A DNA stretch of 64,000 nt. Origin: Glebionis coronaria (taxonomy: Eukaryota > Streptophyta > Magnoliopsida > Asterales > Asteraceae). A program made the translations under genes and the position numbers. Shown here one piece after another: positions 1-10,004 of this stretch. The first letter of the stretch is position 1. The number at the start of each line of letters is the position of its first letter. The DNA lies in contig CM046875.1 of assembly GCA_025667525.1 (NCBI GenBank), forward strand, positions 287,698,140-287,762,139, written 5' to 3'. The notes beneath the pieces were generated by a model. The model had not been told where the DNA came from, searched no databases, and saw nothing but the letters and a program-made list of their open reading frames with translations.

Positions 1-690
1 AGCTCCCTATATAAAAGCCTAGCAAAACTTGACTTAAACACGTTAAGGATACTAGCTAGAGTAAACTTACATAAGTAAACTCGGGTTGAGTCAAAATATT
101 CACGACTTTGAAAATTTTTAAAACCACTTTATTGAAAATATATTCTAGCAAGGAAAAGAAATAATCATAACAAAGGAAAATACAACTATACGACTAGGCC
201 AAAATAAATTAAAAATTTTGAAAAAAGTCGAAAATCAAATTTTCCAGTTAAAATGAGGACAAACTCATGGAAAAGACCACTTACTTCGATAGAAGTCCCC
301 CCTACACTTGATATTAACATTGTCCTCAATGTTTAAGCATGTTGGAAAAGTTTCTCCTACACTTATGACATTGTGCACTTTGTTGAAATCTTGCTAAGGA
401 AAAGAAAACTATGGTGATTTCAATGTGAACATATAAGATATGAAATATTGAATCACGACAGTTTAGTATAGAACCGGGAAGATGGGAACACGGGATCACG
501 ATTCGTTAAAAGTCATCGAAAATGGATCTTTGAAGCTTTAATCCCTGCACAGAAGAAGAAACAAGACAACAAACATATACGGGGCTCCCCCTACACTTAT
601 TATGAAAACGGTAAAGGATAGATCAACGGGTTCCCTCCCGAGAAGCGCTTGTTTTTGTTCACTGAGTCACGAGCCTGACTCGACCTAAAA
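1..690 (-). other. Element A: 3' non-coding region after pol
   Basis: No ORF of substance. On the sense (minus) strand the region opens with the post-pol motif at 631-686 shared with B, C and H: a GAGTC/GACTC hairpin, an A-rich stretch and a purine tract. Two polypurine tracts of the form AAGTGTAGGGGG follow at about 583-598 and 293-309. The second is adjacent to the palindrome AACATTGAGGACAATGTT at 316-333. The left-most 110 bases align with 47990-48060 of element B in reverse orientation, which places the window edge about 1.3 kb short of A's 3' LTR. Confidence 0.8.
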
Positions 691-1611
691 CTAGTTCATG
701 GGAAACGTAGTGAGGGATGGAATCATCTCATGAGAGATGTACTCACCAAAGTACAACTTCACGCGCTGACCATTCACCTTAAAATTGGGCCCATTTGGCT
801 GAGAAAGCTCAATGGTGCCATAGGGAAAGACTTTGGCGATGGTGAATGGACCTGACCAGCGGCTCTTCAACTTGCCCGAGAAGATCTTTAACCGAGAGTT
901 AAAAAGTAAGACTTGATCACCAACGTGGAACTCTTGGTTCTTAATTATAGCATCGTGGATGATCTTGGTCTTCTCTTTGTAGATCAATGAGTTCTCGTAA
1001 GCTTCATTCCTCAGTTCATTTAGCTCGTTGAGTTGAATCTTCCGAAGATCACCGGCTTTGTTGATGTCGAAGTTAGCCCACTTCAAGGCCCAGTATGAAT
1101 TATGTTCTAGCTCTATAGGGAGGTGGCATGCTTTCCCGTTCACAAGACGATAAGGTGTACAACCAATCGGGGTCTTATAAGCAGTACGGAAAGCCCACAA
1201 AGCATCATCTAACTTATCGGCCCACGAGGCACGATGCTCTCCCACAGTCCGTTCCAGAATTCGCTTCAATCCGCGGTTAGATATCTCGGCTTGTCCATTG
1301 GTTTGGGGATGATAAGCGGTGGAAAGACGGTGATTGACACCGTACTTAGCCATGACTCTTGCGAATTGATCATTGCAAAAATGAGTCCCGCGGTCACTGA
1401 TTATAGCACGAGGAACGCCGAATCGAGCAAAGAGCTGCTTCAAAAAGTTCACAACCACCCTCGCATCGTTCGTAGGGAGAGCCTTAGCTTCAACCCATTT
1501 AGAAACGTAGTCAGCGGCTACGAGGATGTACTTGTTCCCTTTAGATGATGGAAATGGCCCCATAAAGTCGATGCCCCATACATCAAAGATTTCACATTCT
1601 TGTATGAAATT
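691..1611 (-). pseudogene. pol: Element A integrase: catalytic core and C-terminal domain
   Basis: Integrase joins the reverse-transcribed DNA to the host chromosome. The open stretch carries the DD(35)E core: the first Asp in WGIDFMGPF, the second in IISDRGTHF and the Glu in [11 protein letters not shown] chromodomain-less C-terminus follows with the GPF/Y-type motif [20 protein letters not shown]. It ends just before the conserved post-pol hairpin. It is in frame with the zinc-binding part upstream, separated only by a TAA at 1609-1611 where element B has CAA. A functional integrase from this copy is therefore unlikely. Confidence 0.88.
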
Positions 1612-1932
1612 TTAAGGCATCTCATCTTTATGTGTGATCTTGCCTTGTATTTGGCAAGCATCACAATGTTTAACCATGTCGTGAGCGTCACGATAAATGG
1701 TGGGCCAATAAAATCCAGAGTCGAATACTTTCTTCGCGGTGTAATTGGGACCAAAGTGACCACCGGTGGGTCCTTTGTGGCAAGCATCAAGGATTTGTAC
1801 CGCTGCCGGCCCATCAACACATCGACGAATGACAATATCCACACATTGTTTGAAGAGATAAGGTTCGTCCCAGAAATAGTGTTCAATGTCTTTAAAGAAC
1901 TTTTTCTTTTGTTGGGACGTTAACCTTCCTTG
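1612..1932 (-). pseudogene. pol: Element A integrase: N-terminal zinc-binding domain
   Basis: This stretch joins the end of RNase H to the integrase core. It shows the HHCC zinc-finger residues: the His pair near [11 protein letters not shown] and the Cys pair in [10 protein letters not shown]. Upstream it is out of frame with reverse transcriptase because of a one-base loss near 1930, where element B keeps the frame. Downstream it stops at the TAA described for the core domain. It is homologous to 46150-46480 of element B. Confidence 0.85.
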
Positions 1933-3232
1933 AGAATTCCACCCGCTAAGTAGTTTGCAATGTCCGCAAACCACGGGGTGTCATCAAGATTGGAGTTGAT
2001 AGACATTAAGGCCTCGAGGGGAAAAGAGTCATTGATCTCTTGATTCGGATGATCCCCTTGATAAGGATCCTCAAGTCTACTTAGATGATCCGCAGCTAGG
2101 TTTTCCGCTCCCTTTTTGTCACGAATTTCGATTTTAAATTCTTGAAGGAGCAAAACCCAACGAAGAAGTCTTGGCTTAGAATCTTGCTTAGTCAACAAGT
2201 ACTTCAACGCGGAATGATCGGTATACACGATGGTGGTATAAAGGACAAGATAGGGGCGGAATTTTTCAAAAGCAGACACTACAGCTAAAAGCTCTTTTTC
2301 GGTAGTGGTATAATGCAATTGAGCCCCCGTCATTGTCTTGCTAGCATAGTGGATTGGTTGGAAGTGTTTGTTCACTCTTTGGCCCAAAACTGCTCCAATA
2401 GCAAAGTCGCTAGCATCACACATCAACTCAAAAGGTATCTCCCAATTAGGGGTAACCAAGACCGGTGCCTTAGTTAGCTTATCCTTAAGAAGATTGAAGG
2501 ATTCAAGACACTCTTTGGAAAATATAAAAGGAGTATCTCTTTCCAAGAGGTGGGTCATCGGGCGAGCGAGTTTAGAAAAATCTTGGATGAATCGACGATA
2601 GAAGCCCGTATGACCAAGGAAACTTCTCACATTCTTCACGGTTGAAGGTGGAGGTAACTTGGTTATGACATCCACTTTAGCACGGTCCACTTCAAGACCG
2701 GCTTTTGAGATTTTATGTCCAAGCACAATGCCTTCTTTTACCATGAAATGGCATTTTTCCCAATTTAGAACAAGGCGAGTGTCTTCACAGCGCTTAAGCA
2801 TGCGTTCTAAATTGGCAAGGCAATGAGAGAAAGAATCCCCATAAACCGAGAAATCATCCATGAAGACTTCCATAGTTTCTTCAACCATGTCATGGAAGAT
2901 AGCCATCATACACCTTTGGAATGTCCCAGGAGCATTGCATAAGCCGAAAGGCATTCTTTTGTAGGCAAATGTTACATAAGGACAAGTGAATGTGGTTTTA
3001 TCTTGGTCTTTGGGATCGATGGGAATTTGAAAATACCCGGAGAAACCGTCTAAGAAGCAATAATAGTCATTACCCGCTAGACGTTCAAGCATTTGGTCCA
3101 TGAAAGGGAGGGGAAAATGATCCTTTCTCGTAGCATCATTGAGTTTGCGATAGTCTATACAAACTCTCCACCCTGTAACGAGACGAGTAGGAATCAACTC
3201 GTTGTTTTCGTTGGTCACAACGGTGATTCCGC
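1920..3232 (-). pseudogene. pol: Element A reverse transcriptase and RNase H
   Basis: Reverse transcriptase copies the element's RNA into DNA and RNase H removes the RNA strand. Visible motifs are the catalytic [11 protein letters not shown] about 120 residues in, [16 protein letters not shown] before it, and the connection and RNase H start [19 protein letters not shown] about residue 260. [11 protein letters not shown] lies at the end of RNase H. The frame is open for 432 codons. It is separated from the protease frame by a one-base loss in the purine run near 3230 and from integrase by another near 1930. The RT type ([15 protein letters not shown]) is that of the Athila lineage. Confidence 0.92.
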
Positions 3233-5230
3233 CTTCTTAGGCACACAATGGACGGGACTAACCCATGGTGAATCTGAGATAGGATAGATCATTCCCGCAT
3301 CAAGAAGTTTGATAACCTCTTTTTTGATAACGTCATGGATCTTAGGATTCACCCTTCTTTGGCTTTGGATAGTGGGTTTAAAGTCGTCCTCCATGAGAAT
3401 TTTATGTGTGCAGAAGTGAGGATCAATTCCACGAATATCTGAGATTTTCCACGCAATAGCTTTCTTGTGATTCTTCAGCACAGCGATAAGTCGGGATTTT
3501 TCTTCCTCCTTCAAGTCCTTAGCGATGATGACGGGTGACTTCTTGTTGTCTTCAAGGAAAACGTACTCGAGATGAGACGGTAGGTCCTTAAGCTCTAAAT
3601 CCGAAGGATTTTTGATGGAAGGCGTAGTCAAATTCGGTTCATCGATAGAGATATCCTTATGAGATGGTGGAGAAATATGGTCCTCATTGAGAAGTTTCTC
3701 AATGGTACGAATGTCTTCATCCCAATTTGAGGGAGAATCGTCATATTGCAAGTCCACATCTCCCAAAGTTGCTTCAAATTCTTTCAAGATGAAATCACTT
3801 TCTCCAAATGGAGTTAGTGATGGAGCAATAGAGGCAACGGTCTCAACAGTGGGTAGAGAAGAAGAACCACTTTTACAAGCGTCTTTGAAATATTCTTCAC
3901 AAGCCTCATCAAGAACGTCAATAAAATTAACACTCTCATTTTCAGAAGGCTGTTTAGAAAGTTTACCCATGTTGAAGACGATTTTATCATCACCAACTCT
4001 CATGATTAATTCGCCAGCGGCTACATCAATGAGAGTGCGACCGGTCCTCAGGAATGGACGTCCAACGATTAATGGAACACGGGGGTCCATCTCGTAGTCA
4101 ACGACAACAAAATCCACTGGAAAGGTGAATTTGTCGACACCAACGAAGACGTCTTCGGCTATCCCCACTGGATAAGCAACCGTACGGTTAGCTAATTCCA
4201 AAGTCATTCGTGTGGAGACTAGCTCGGGTAGAGACAATTGTTTCCAAACGCTTAAAGGCATTAAGTTTATACTAGCACCTAGATCGGCTAGGGCCATACA
4301 ATTCTCTACCCCAGGGAAGTTACAAGGAATCAAGAAACAACCCGGATCACCAAGTTTGGTGGGTAATTTCCTTAAGAGCACTGTAGAGCAATTCTCATTA
4401 AGTTGGGTCTGAGCAATATCAAGAAGTTTCTCCTTATCACTAAGAAGATCTTTAAACATTTTAGCATATTTTGGCATGTGAGCGAGAGCCTCAGCAAAGG
4501 AGATATTGAAATTCAGTTTCTTAAACATTTTAAGAAAGTTAGAAACCTGAATATCGTCCTTGTTCTTCAATTTCTCTTTCCTTAACCTTGAAGGATAAGG
4601 TATATTGGGTTGAGATGAAGGCTTTGGAATGGAATTCTCACTCACAATCCTGGGTGGTGGAGGGGTAGAAGTAGAAGGTGGTGGAATTGGAGAAGTAGAA
4701 GTTGGAGGAATAGAAGATGGAGGTTTTGGAGAAGGAGACTCGTTTTCCTTTGTCACAATCACCGGTATAGGTGTAGGAAGCTCGGGTTCCTTTAAACCTT
4801 TTCCACTTCGAGTGGTGATTGCTTTCATCTCCCCTCTTGGATTAGCAACAGTGTTACTCGGAAGAGAACCCGATCCAGAGGCTTGATTACTTGGGAAGAA
4901 ACTAGCCATCATGTTCCTTAAGTCATTCTTTTGACTTGTAAAAGAGTTTCGCATATCAGCTCGAAGATCATTCCCTTGCTTCACCATATCTGCTTTCATG
5001 TTGGCCATTTCTCGCTGAAGATTTTGCATTATCGCATCATTAGTCCTCATGTAGGTTTCAACCTCTTGGTGTAATGCAGTGGGTTGGTTGGGAGGAGCAT
5101 TGTAGGCGGGTGGTTGATAAGCAGGTTGTTGGTAAACTTGGTAGTTTCTTTGAGGTGGATATGGGTTTCTTTGGTTTTGATATGGAGTTGGAGCACGAGG
5201 TTGGTTCGATTGTTGTGATTGAGGTTGTTT
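3215..5230 (-). pseudogene. pol: Element A gag C-terminus, protease and RT N-terminus
   Basis: One open frame covers the C-terminal gag coiled coil (a MRTNDAIMQNLQREMANMKADM-like heptad region), a Pro/Ser-rich linker and a retropepsin domain with DLGAS about residue 255. [14 protein letters not shown] lies some 70 residues later. An acidic spacer then leads into the start of reverse transcriptase ([15 protein letters not shown]). The aspartic protease would cut the polyprotein. The frame ends in a frameshift at about 3230. The 5' side joins gag after another frame change in a Pro/Asn/Gln-rich repeat near 5230. Confidence 0.88.
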
Positions 5231-6324
5231 GGGTTTTGAGGGGGAAAACCGGGAGGTGAAAGAAAGTTTTTTGAGCGATAGCTGAGCAAGTTGCGGTCAC
5301 CTTGAGGACGTGCTTGATAGCTTCCTGTAGCATAGGTACCGTTGGCGGCATACACATTTTCCGGATTGTCATGAGTGGAAGGACAATCGGTGTATGAGTG
5401 AGATCCCCCGCATATATCACATGATTGAGTCAAAGCACTAGCTTGGGCAGTGATAGCTTTGGTATTGTTGGCGGCTTGGAGAGCAAGTGATTCAACAAGC
5501 GAAGTAAGCTTATCAATTCTCTTGTCGCTCTCTTTAGTGCTAGCAAAAGCCACATTGGTCCGAACACTCTTGTTTTGTACTCTAGACTTGTTCTCAATAA
5601 TATCCCAAGCGGCATTAGAAGACTTAACCAAAAGATTACCCCCCGAGGCACTATTTAGTGAATCTTGGTCATTCATGCTTAAACCATTGTAAAAAGTATT
5701 AATTTGATGCACTTTGGTAAAACCATGTTGTGGGCACTTTCTTAAAAGTTCTTTAAAACGGTCCCAAGATTCACTAATAGTCTCATCATACTTTTGTTCA
5801 AAAGTAATGATTTCATTCCGCAAAGCGGTAGTACGAGAGGGTGGAAAAAAGTAGTTTATGAATTTGGTCTCTAAGTCCGTCCATGTAAGAATACTTTGTG
5901 GTGGTTCCTTATCAAGCCAATGTCGGGCTTGTCCCTCTAAGGAGAAAGGAAAAAGTTGCAAGCGAATTACCTCTTTTGAAACCCCATTATACTTAACCGT
6001 ATTAGTGAGTTGAAGAAACCTCTTAATATGGTCATGAGGATCATCAATTGAACGCCTCAAGAATGGTTGAGCAGAGACCATTTGAATGAAGCCGGATTTG
6101 AGCTCAAATTTGTTGGCTCCAATCACGGGTATGACAATAGCATCGTTGTTGCCCTCTACATGTGCTTGCAAAAGTTCGATCATTGGACGATTGTCCGGTA
6201 GAGGTTCATTGTTGTTATTATTCATGTTGGGTTGAGGTGGATTATTATTATTGTTGTGTACACCGGCCATGTCTAAATTATCGAGAGTCACGAGCTCGGG
6301 ATAAGACGTTGATCGAGTGCGCAT
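5225..6324 (-). pseudogene. gag: Element A gag (capsid and nucleocapsid)
   Basis: Gag forms the virus-like particle and packages the RNA. I place the start at the ATG at 6324, four bases after a splice-acceptor-like TTTTGCAG, because element B starts at the same place; the longer open frame up to 6492 has no support. After an Asn-rich N-terminus comes the retrotransposon gag domain (LQLFPFSLEGQARHWL, then FINYFFPPSRTTALRNEI). A zinc knuckle CDICGGSHSYTDC of the CX2CX3HX4C form follows. The frame shifts in the Gln/Pro-rich tail near 5230, so gag and protease are no longer joined. Confidence 0.9.
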
Positions 6325-6520
6325 ACACCTGCAAAAGAAATAACAAAGCAGAAATATTTTTGGTTTTGTATGTTTTTTAATTTTTTTGTATTTTTTAAAA
6401 AAATTTATATTTTGTAGGATTTTTGAAAATTTTAAAGCAAGAAAAATAACGTTCAAAGATGAACGGATCCCAAAATCCAACGCGTCTATCACTTAAAACC
6501 TTTAATCTTAACGAAAAGAG

Positions 6521-6535
6521 CCGGCAGCGGCGCCA
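6521..6535 (-). promoter_or_regulatory. Element A primer binding site (tRNA-Asp-like)
   Basis: On the minus strand TGGCGCCGCTGCCGG starts two bases inside the LTR edge. It matches the 3' end of plant tRNA-Asp apart from minor changes and is identical to the site in element B. It would prime minus-strand DNA synthesis. Confidence 0.85.
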
Positions 6536-6839
6536 TTTAATACGAAACTTTTTGGCTAAGTATAAAATATTATCGTCCGAATCTTTTCGAATTTATTACT
6601 GGAAGAAAGTGCGACTCAGTTGTTCTTGGTGGAATAATAAATGGGGAAAAGTTATCTATTTTAAACTAAAAATAAAAATGTCGTTGAAAGCTTGAAAATT
6701 TAATCTAAGATAAAACAAGTTATAACAATGCTAAGTAAAAAGGCGGGAAAAATTAAAGTTGGAAAATAAAAACAATTCAGAAAACTACCAATGAAACTAA
6801 GTCTGAGAAGAAGATAATTTGAATTTCATAAAAATAGAT

Positions 6840-7270
6840 ATTTTCGGAATAAATACAAATTCAGAGAAATGGTTTCTTCGGAATAACAAGCTTTTCAGAA
6901 TAATGAGATTTTCGGAATAACAATATTTTCGAAAAATGGTTTTTTTGGAAAAATGGATGATTTTAGAAAAATGGAATTCTTCGGAAAAACCAAAGTTTTC
7001 GGAGTTACTATTTCGGAATAATAGCTTTTTCAGAAAAACAGGTTTTCTTCGGAATAAGTACTTTTTCAGGAAAATTGGTATTTCGGAAAAACAAGCTTTT
7101 CAGAGATATTTTCGGAATACTAGAATCTTCGGAATAACAGGTTTTTCGGAAAAAGATGGTTTTCATAAAAAGGACTGTTTTCGGAAAAATGACTTTTCAA
7201 AGAAATGATGAATTCAGAGAAATGGTAATTTCGGAAAAACTATGAATTCAGAGAAAGGGACGATTTCAGA
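6840..7270 (-). repeat. ATTCCGA-type short repeat array in A's LTR
   Basis: About two dozen imperfect units read TTCGGAATAA or TTCGGAAAAA on the plus strand, i.e. ATTCCGAA on the element's sense strand, spaced roughly 12-25 bases apart. The repeats lie downstream of the TATA box in the transcribed leader. Element B's LTRs and element G's leader hold related arrays. Confidence 0.85.
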
Positions 7271-7829
7271 GATTTAAAACCCTTTTCTGAAATTGTTTAA
7301 GAACAGATATAAATAAACAGTAACATCGAAACTTAGGAATTAAGCTACTAATAAGCACAAACCAAACAAGCAATTAACCAAAACTTCAACCAAATAAATT
7401 TTAAAAAGAACTAAATAAGCCACAAATTAAAAACTCTAAAAACTTTAATTAATCAAAACCTATAAATCAACTAATAAGCAATCCTATTAATCTATCAAAA
7501 CAACTTAATCAAGAATAAGCCAAACACTAAAAGATTAATAACCACAATAAGCTCAAAACATCCACCACATCAAAACTACAAGATCAATCACAAGAACAAA
7601 TCAACCACATAATCAAAGAGATGATATTAACTACATGATTATCAAGATTAAGAAAAAGATTAAGAAAGGTAGAATGAGAATTAAGAAAATAAGCTTGATT
7701 GATTAACGATGAATATCAAAAGATTACAAGATTAATGGAAAGATTAATAAGTTTGAAAGAAAAACTAGAGAGAAAAATAAAACACACTTAAAAATTAAAC
7801 TACAACTATTAAAAACTAAACCACCTAAC

Positions 7830-7863
7830 ACCCTCCTAATGACACATTAGGAGGGTATTTATA
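7830..7863 (-). promoter_or_regulatory. Element A LTR promoter: TATA box with adjacent hairpin
   Basis: The minus strand reads TATAAATA (7863-7856). It runs directly into a perfect inverted repeat, ACCCTCCTAATG pairing with CATTAGGAGGGT around a 3-base loop (7830-7856). The hairpin would lie between the TATA box and the expected transcription start. Copia elements E and G have the same arrangement. Confidence 0.7.
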
Positions 7864-8306
7864 GGAGGTGGGGAGATTACATGCTTAAGCTATCTAATTT
7901 CTTTCTTCTTGACTCGACTCGACTTAATTTCTTTGTCTTTCTCGACGTCGTCTCGGGATTTGTCGATATAAGTTGAACTTGTCTTATAATTTTCTTCTAA
8001 AATTAGACTTGAGTTCTTCGACTTCATTAAACTTCCGTCTTTAGACTTTTTCTTCGATAAATCTTCAGAATTGGCCTTGGACTTCCGTTCTTTTTGCATT
8101 CTCGATCTTTCGACTTCGTCTTTAATCTTTTCTTCGATAAAAGCCCGTGATAGCCCATGTTTTCTTCCTTTTGCATCTTTTGGTCCTAAAACACAATAAA
8201 AACACAAACCACGCATAATTCCGACTTTTACGACATAAAATACACGTTTTGGTCTTGTTATTATTGGAAATAAGTGGTTAAAGGATAAGTATTTTCACAC
8301 TTATTA

Positions 8307-9549
8307 GCGGGCAACTTCATAATCAAGATGACGACACAACAAAAGAATAAATTCTTTCGTGACGTCAAGTTCTATTTTTGGGACGACCCTTATTTGGGTA
8401 TGTGCGGATCAACTCGTTCGACGTTGTGTTTTTTGTACCGAATCTTCTAACATCCTTAGAGGTTGTCATGAGGGACCCACGGGTGGTCACCATGGTGCTA
8501 ACATCACGGGTAAGAAAGTGTTCGATGTCGGCTTCTTTTGGCCTACGATCTATTGTAATGCAACGCACTTGTGAAGTCGTGTGATTCTTGCAAACGTCAA
8601 GGAAAATCTTCTCAAAAGGATGAATTGCCGCAAAATATAATTCAAGTGTGTGAGATTTTCGACGTTTGGGGCATTGACTTTATGGGGTCGTTCCCATGGT
8701 AACAAATATATCCTCGTCGCCTTCGACTACCTATCTAAGTGGGTGGAAACTAAGGCTTTTCCTACGAATGATGCTCGTGTGGTAGTGAAGTTCTTGAAGC
8801 AACTATTCTCTCGGTTTGGAACCCCTCGTGCAATTGTAAGCGATCGTAGAACCCATTTTTGTAATGACCAATTCGAAAAGTATCTAAGGAAATATGGGGT
8901 TACACATCGTCTTTCTATGGTTTATCACCCGTAAAAGAGTGGGAAAGTCGAGGTTTCAAACCAAGCTTTTAAGAGGATTTTGGAAAGGTCGATTGGAGAA
9001 AACCGTGCTTCATGGTCCGACAAACTCGATGACGCTTTATGGGCCTTTTGGACCGCTTATAAGACACCTATCGGTTGTACTCCTTATAAGTTGGTTTATG
9101 GAAAGAATTGCCACTTGCCTATTGAATTGGAACACAAGGCATATTAGGCCCTAAAGCATGCCAACTATGACTTGAACACCGCGGGAGATCACCAAAAAAT
9201 ACAACTTAATGAATTGGATGGATTACGAGATAATGCTTATGAAAATTCATTAATCTTTAAGGAAAAGACTAAAAAGTTTCACGATTCAAAGATGAAAAAG
9301 CTGGTTGTTAACGTTGGTGATCAAGTGTTACTTTTTAACTCTCATTTGAAGATATTTTCCGGAAAATTGAAATCTCGTTGGTCGGGTCCGTTCACCATAA
9401 CACAAGTATTTCCATATTGGACCATTGAGCTAACTCAAAATGATGGTCCTAATTTCAAGGTTAATAGACATAGGCTTAAGCACTACTTCGGTGGGGAAGT
9501 CCCTTCTTTGGACTACCTCGACCAAGTCACCTTCCCCAATGATAATTAG
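8307..9549 (+). pseudogene. pol: Element H integrase and end of RNase H, decayed
   Basis: The sequence corresponds to the end of RNase H, the zinc-binding domain and the catalytic core and C-terminus of a gypsy integrase. Recognisable pieces are [43 protein letters not shown] and [20 protein letters not shown]. Several frame breaks and at least two stops interrupt it: YHP is followed by TAA where A and B have CAA, and a TAG replaces a Trp codon near 9146. The last 125 codons (9172-9549) are open and end where B's integrase ends. Confidence 0.87.
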
Positions 9550-9557
9550 CATTGAGG

Positions 9558-9615
9558 GGATCGAGTCGAGCTCATGACTCGGGAATCAAAAAACGAGGTT
9601 CCTCGTGGGGGAGAT
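9558..9615 (+). other. Conserved post-pol motif of Athila elements (copy in H)
   Basis: Directly after the pol stop, a hairpin (CGAGTC pairing with GACTCG), an A-rich run and CCTCGTGGGGGAGA follow. The same order is seen at 37461-37516 (C), 47394-47453 (B) and, reversed, 631-686 (A). Its role is unknown to me. Confidence 0.7.
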
Positions 9616-10004
9616 TGTTGTCGCATTAATTTTTGATGATAAAACAAGAAATAAAGGTAGAAAATATATGAATTCTAGAGAGAGAAAGTAGTGAGAGAAA
9701 GTAGAGAGAAAATGGTTGGAACTTTTGGAGGATTAGATTAGAGAGTGAAAAAATGAGACCAATACCCTTCCTAACATGCTAGGAAGGGTATATATAGTCC
9801 ACCCACATGCGGGCTTGTTTATGGACTATAGTCTAATGGGCCGGGCTTTCCTTTTGGGCTTTAGTTACTTATGAATGAACTTTAGCCTAAAGTTAAGCCC
9901 GTATAACACGACTAATCTACTACCTATTACAACGTTCTATTATACGATACATAATAAACATATGACCGAACATTCTTTTTTGACTCAATATTTTGAGGCT
10001 AACA
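9616..10004 (-). repeat. Element E 3' LTR
   Basis: On the minus strand it starts TGTTAGCCTC after a polypurine tract and ends ATGCGACAACA, giving 389 bp with TG..CA ends. It holds a TATA box (9789-9796), a hairpin beside it (ACCCTTCCTA pairing with TAGGAAGGGT, 9764-9789) and a pyrimidine-rich TTTCTCTCTCTAG leader region. I set the outer edge by the TGTTG..TAACA symmetry. The partner LTR is outside the window, so the edge could be off by a few bases. Confidence 0.75.

Larger units (their letters stand above)
1..8306 (-). mobile_element. Element A: Athila-type Ty3/gypsy retrotransposon, 3' end outside window
   Basis: Read on the minus strand, the order is 5' LTR (8306-6538), tRNA-Asp-like primer site, gag, protease, reverse transcriptase, RNase H, integrase, then a long non-coding tail that runs off the left edge. 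Coding parts are closely similar to element B in this window, but the LTR has diverged outside its first ~80 bases. At least three frameshifts and one nonsense codon make it a dead copy. The outer LTR edge abuts gypsy pol sequence of opposite orientation (H), so A is an antisense insertion into H. The expected target duplication would start at 8307 (GCGGG), but the other copy is outside the window. Confidence 0.93.
6538..8306 (-). repeat. Element A 5' LTR
   Basis: The LTR runs (minus strand) from TAATAAGTGTGAAAATAC to GTATTA, where element B has TGATAGGTGTG and GTATCA, so both terminal dinucleotides have decayed (TG to TA, CA to TA). At 1769 bp it is close to B's 1689 bp. Its first ~80 bases align with B and the rest is largely diverged. 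It holds a TATA box (7856-7863), a perfect hairpin beside it (7830-7856) and a long array of ATTCCGA-type repeats (6840-7270). The other LTR lies outside the window. Confidence 0.88.
8307..9615 (+). mobile_element. Element H: Athila-type gypsy fragment, outermost layer
   Basis: This plus-strand remnant holds only the distal part of pol and the conserved post-pol motif. Its left side is cut by element A, with pol frame sequence starting at the junction, and its right side is cut by element E at 9616. The gag-RT half should lie left of the window and the 3' LTR right of it. It is more divergent from A and B than those are from each other. Confidence 0.82.

Noticed and set aside
1234..1548. Antisense ORFs over pol (for example 1234-1548, 2368-2601, 4629-4886)
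   Set aside because: They are shadows of the gypsy pol frames on the other strand, with no recognisable motif.
691..1563. Possibility that A's intact-looking integrase is a domesticated host gene
   Set aside because: It is flanked by the normal element parts, broken only by decay, and has the same neighbours as B. No host promoter or independent start is visible.
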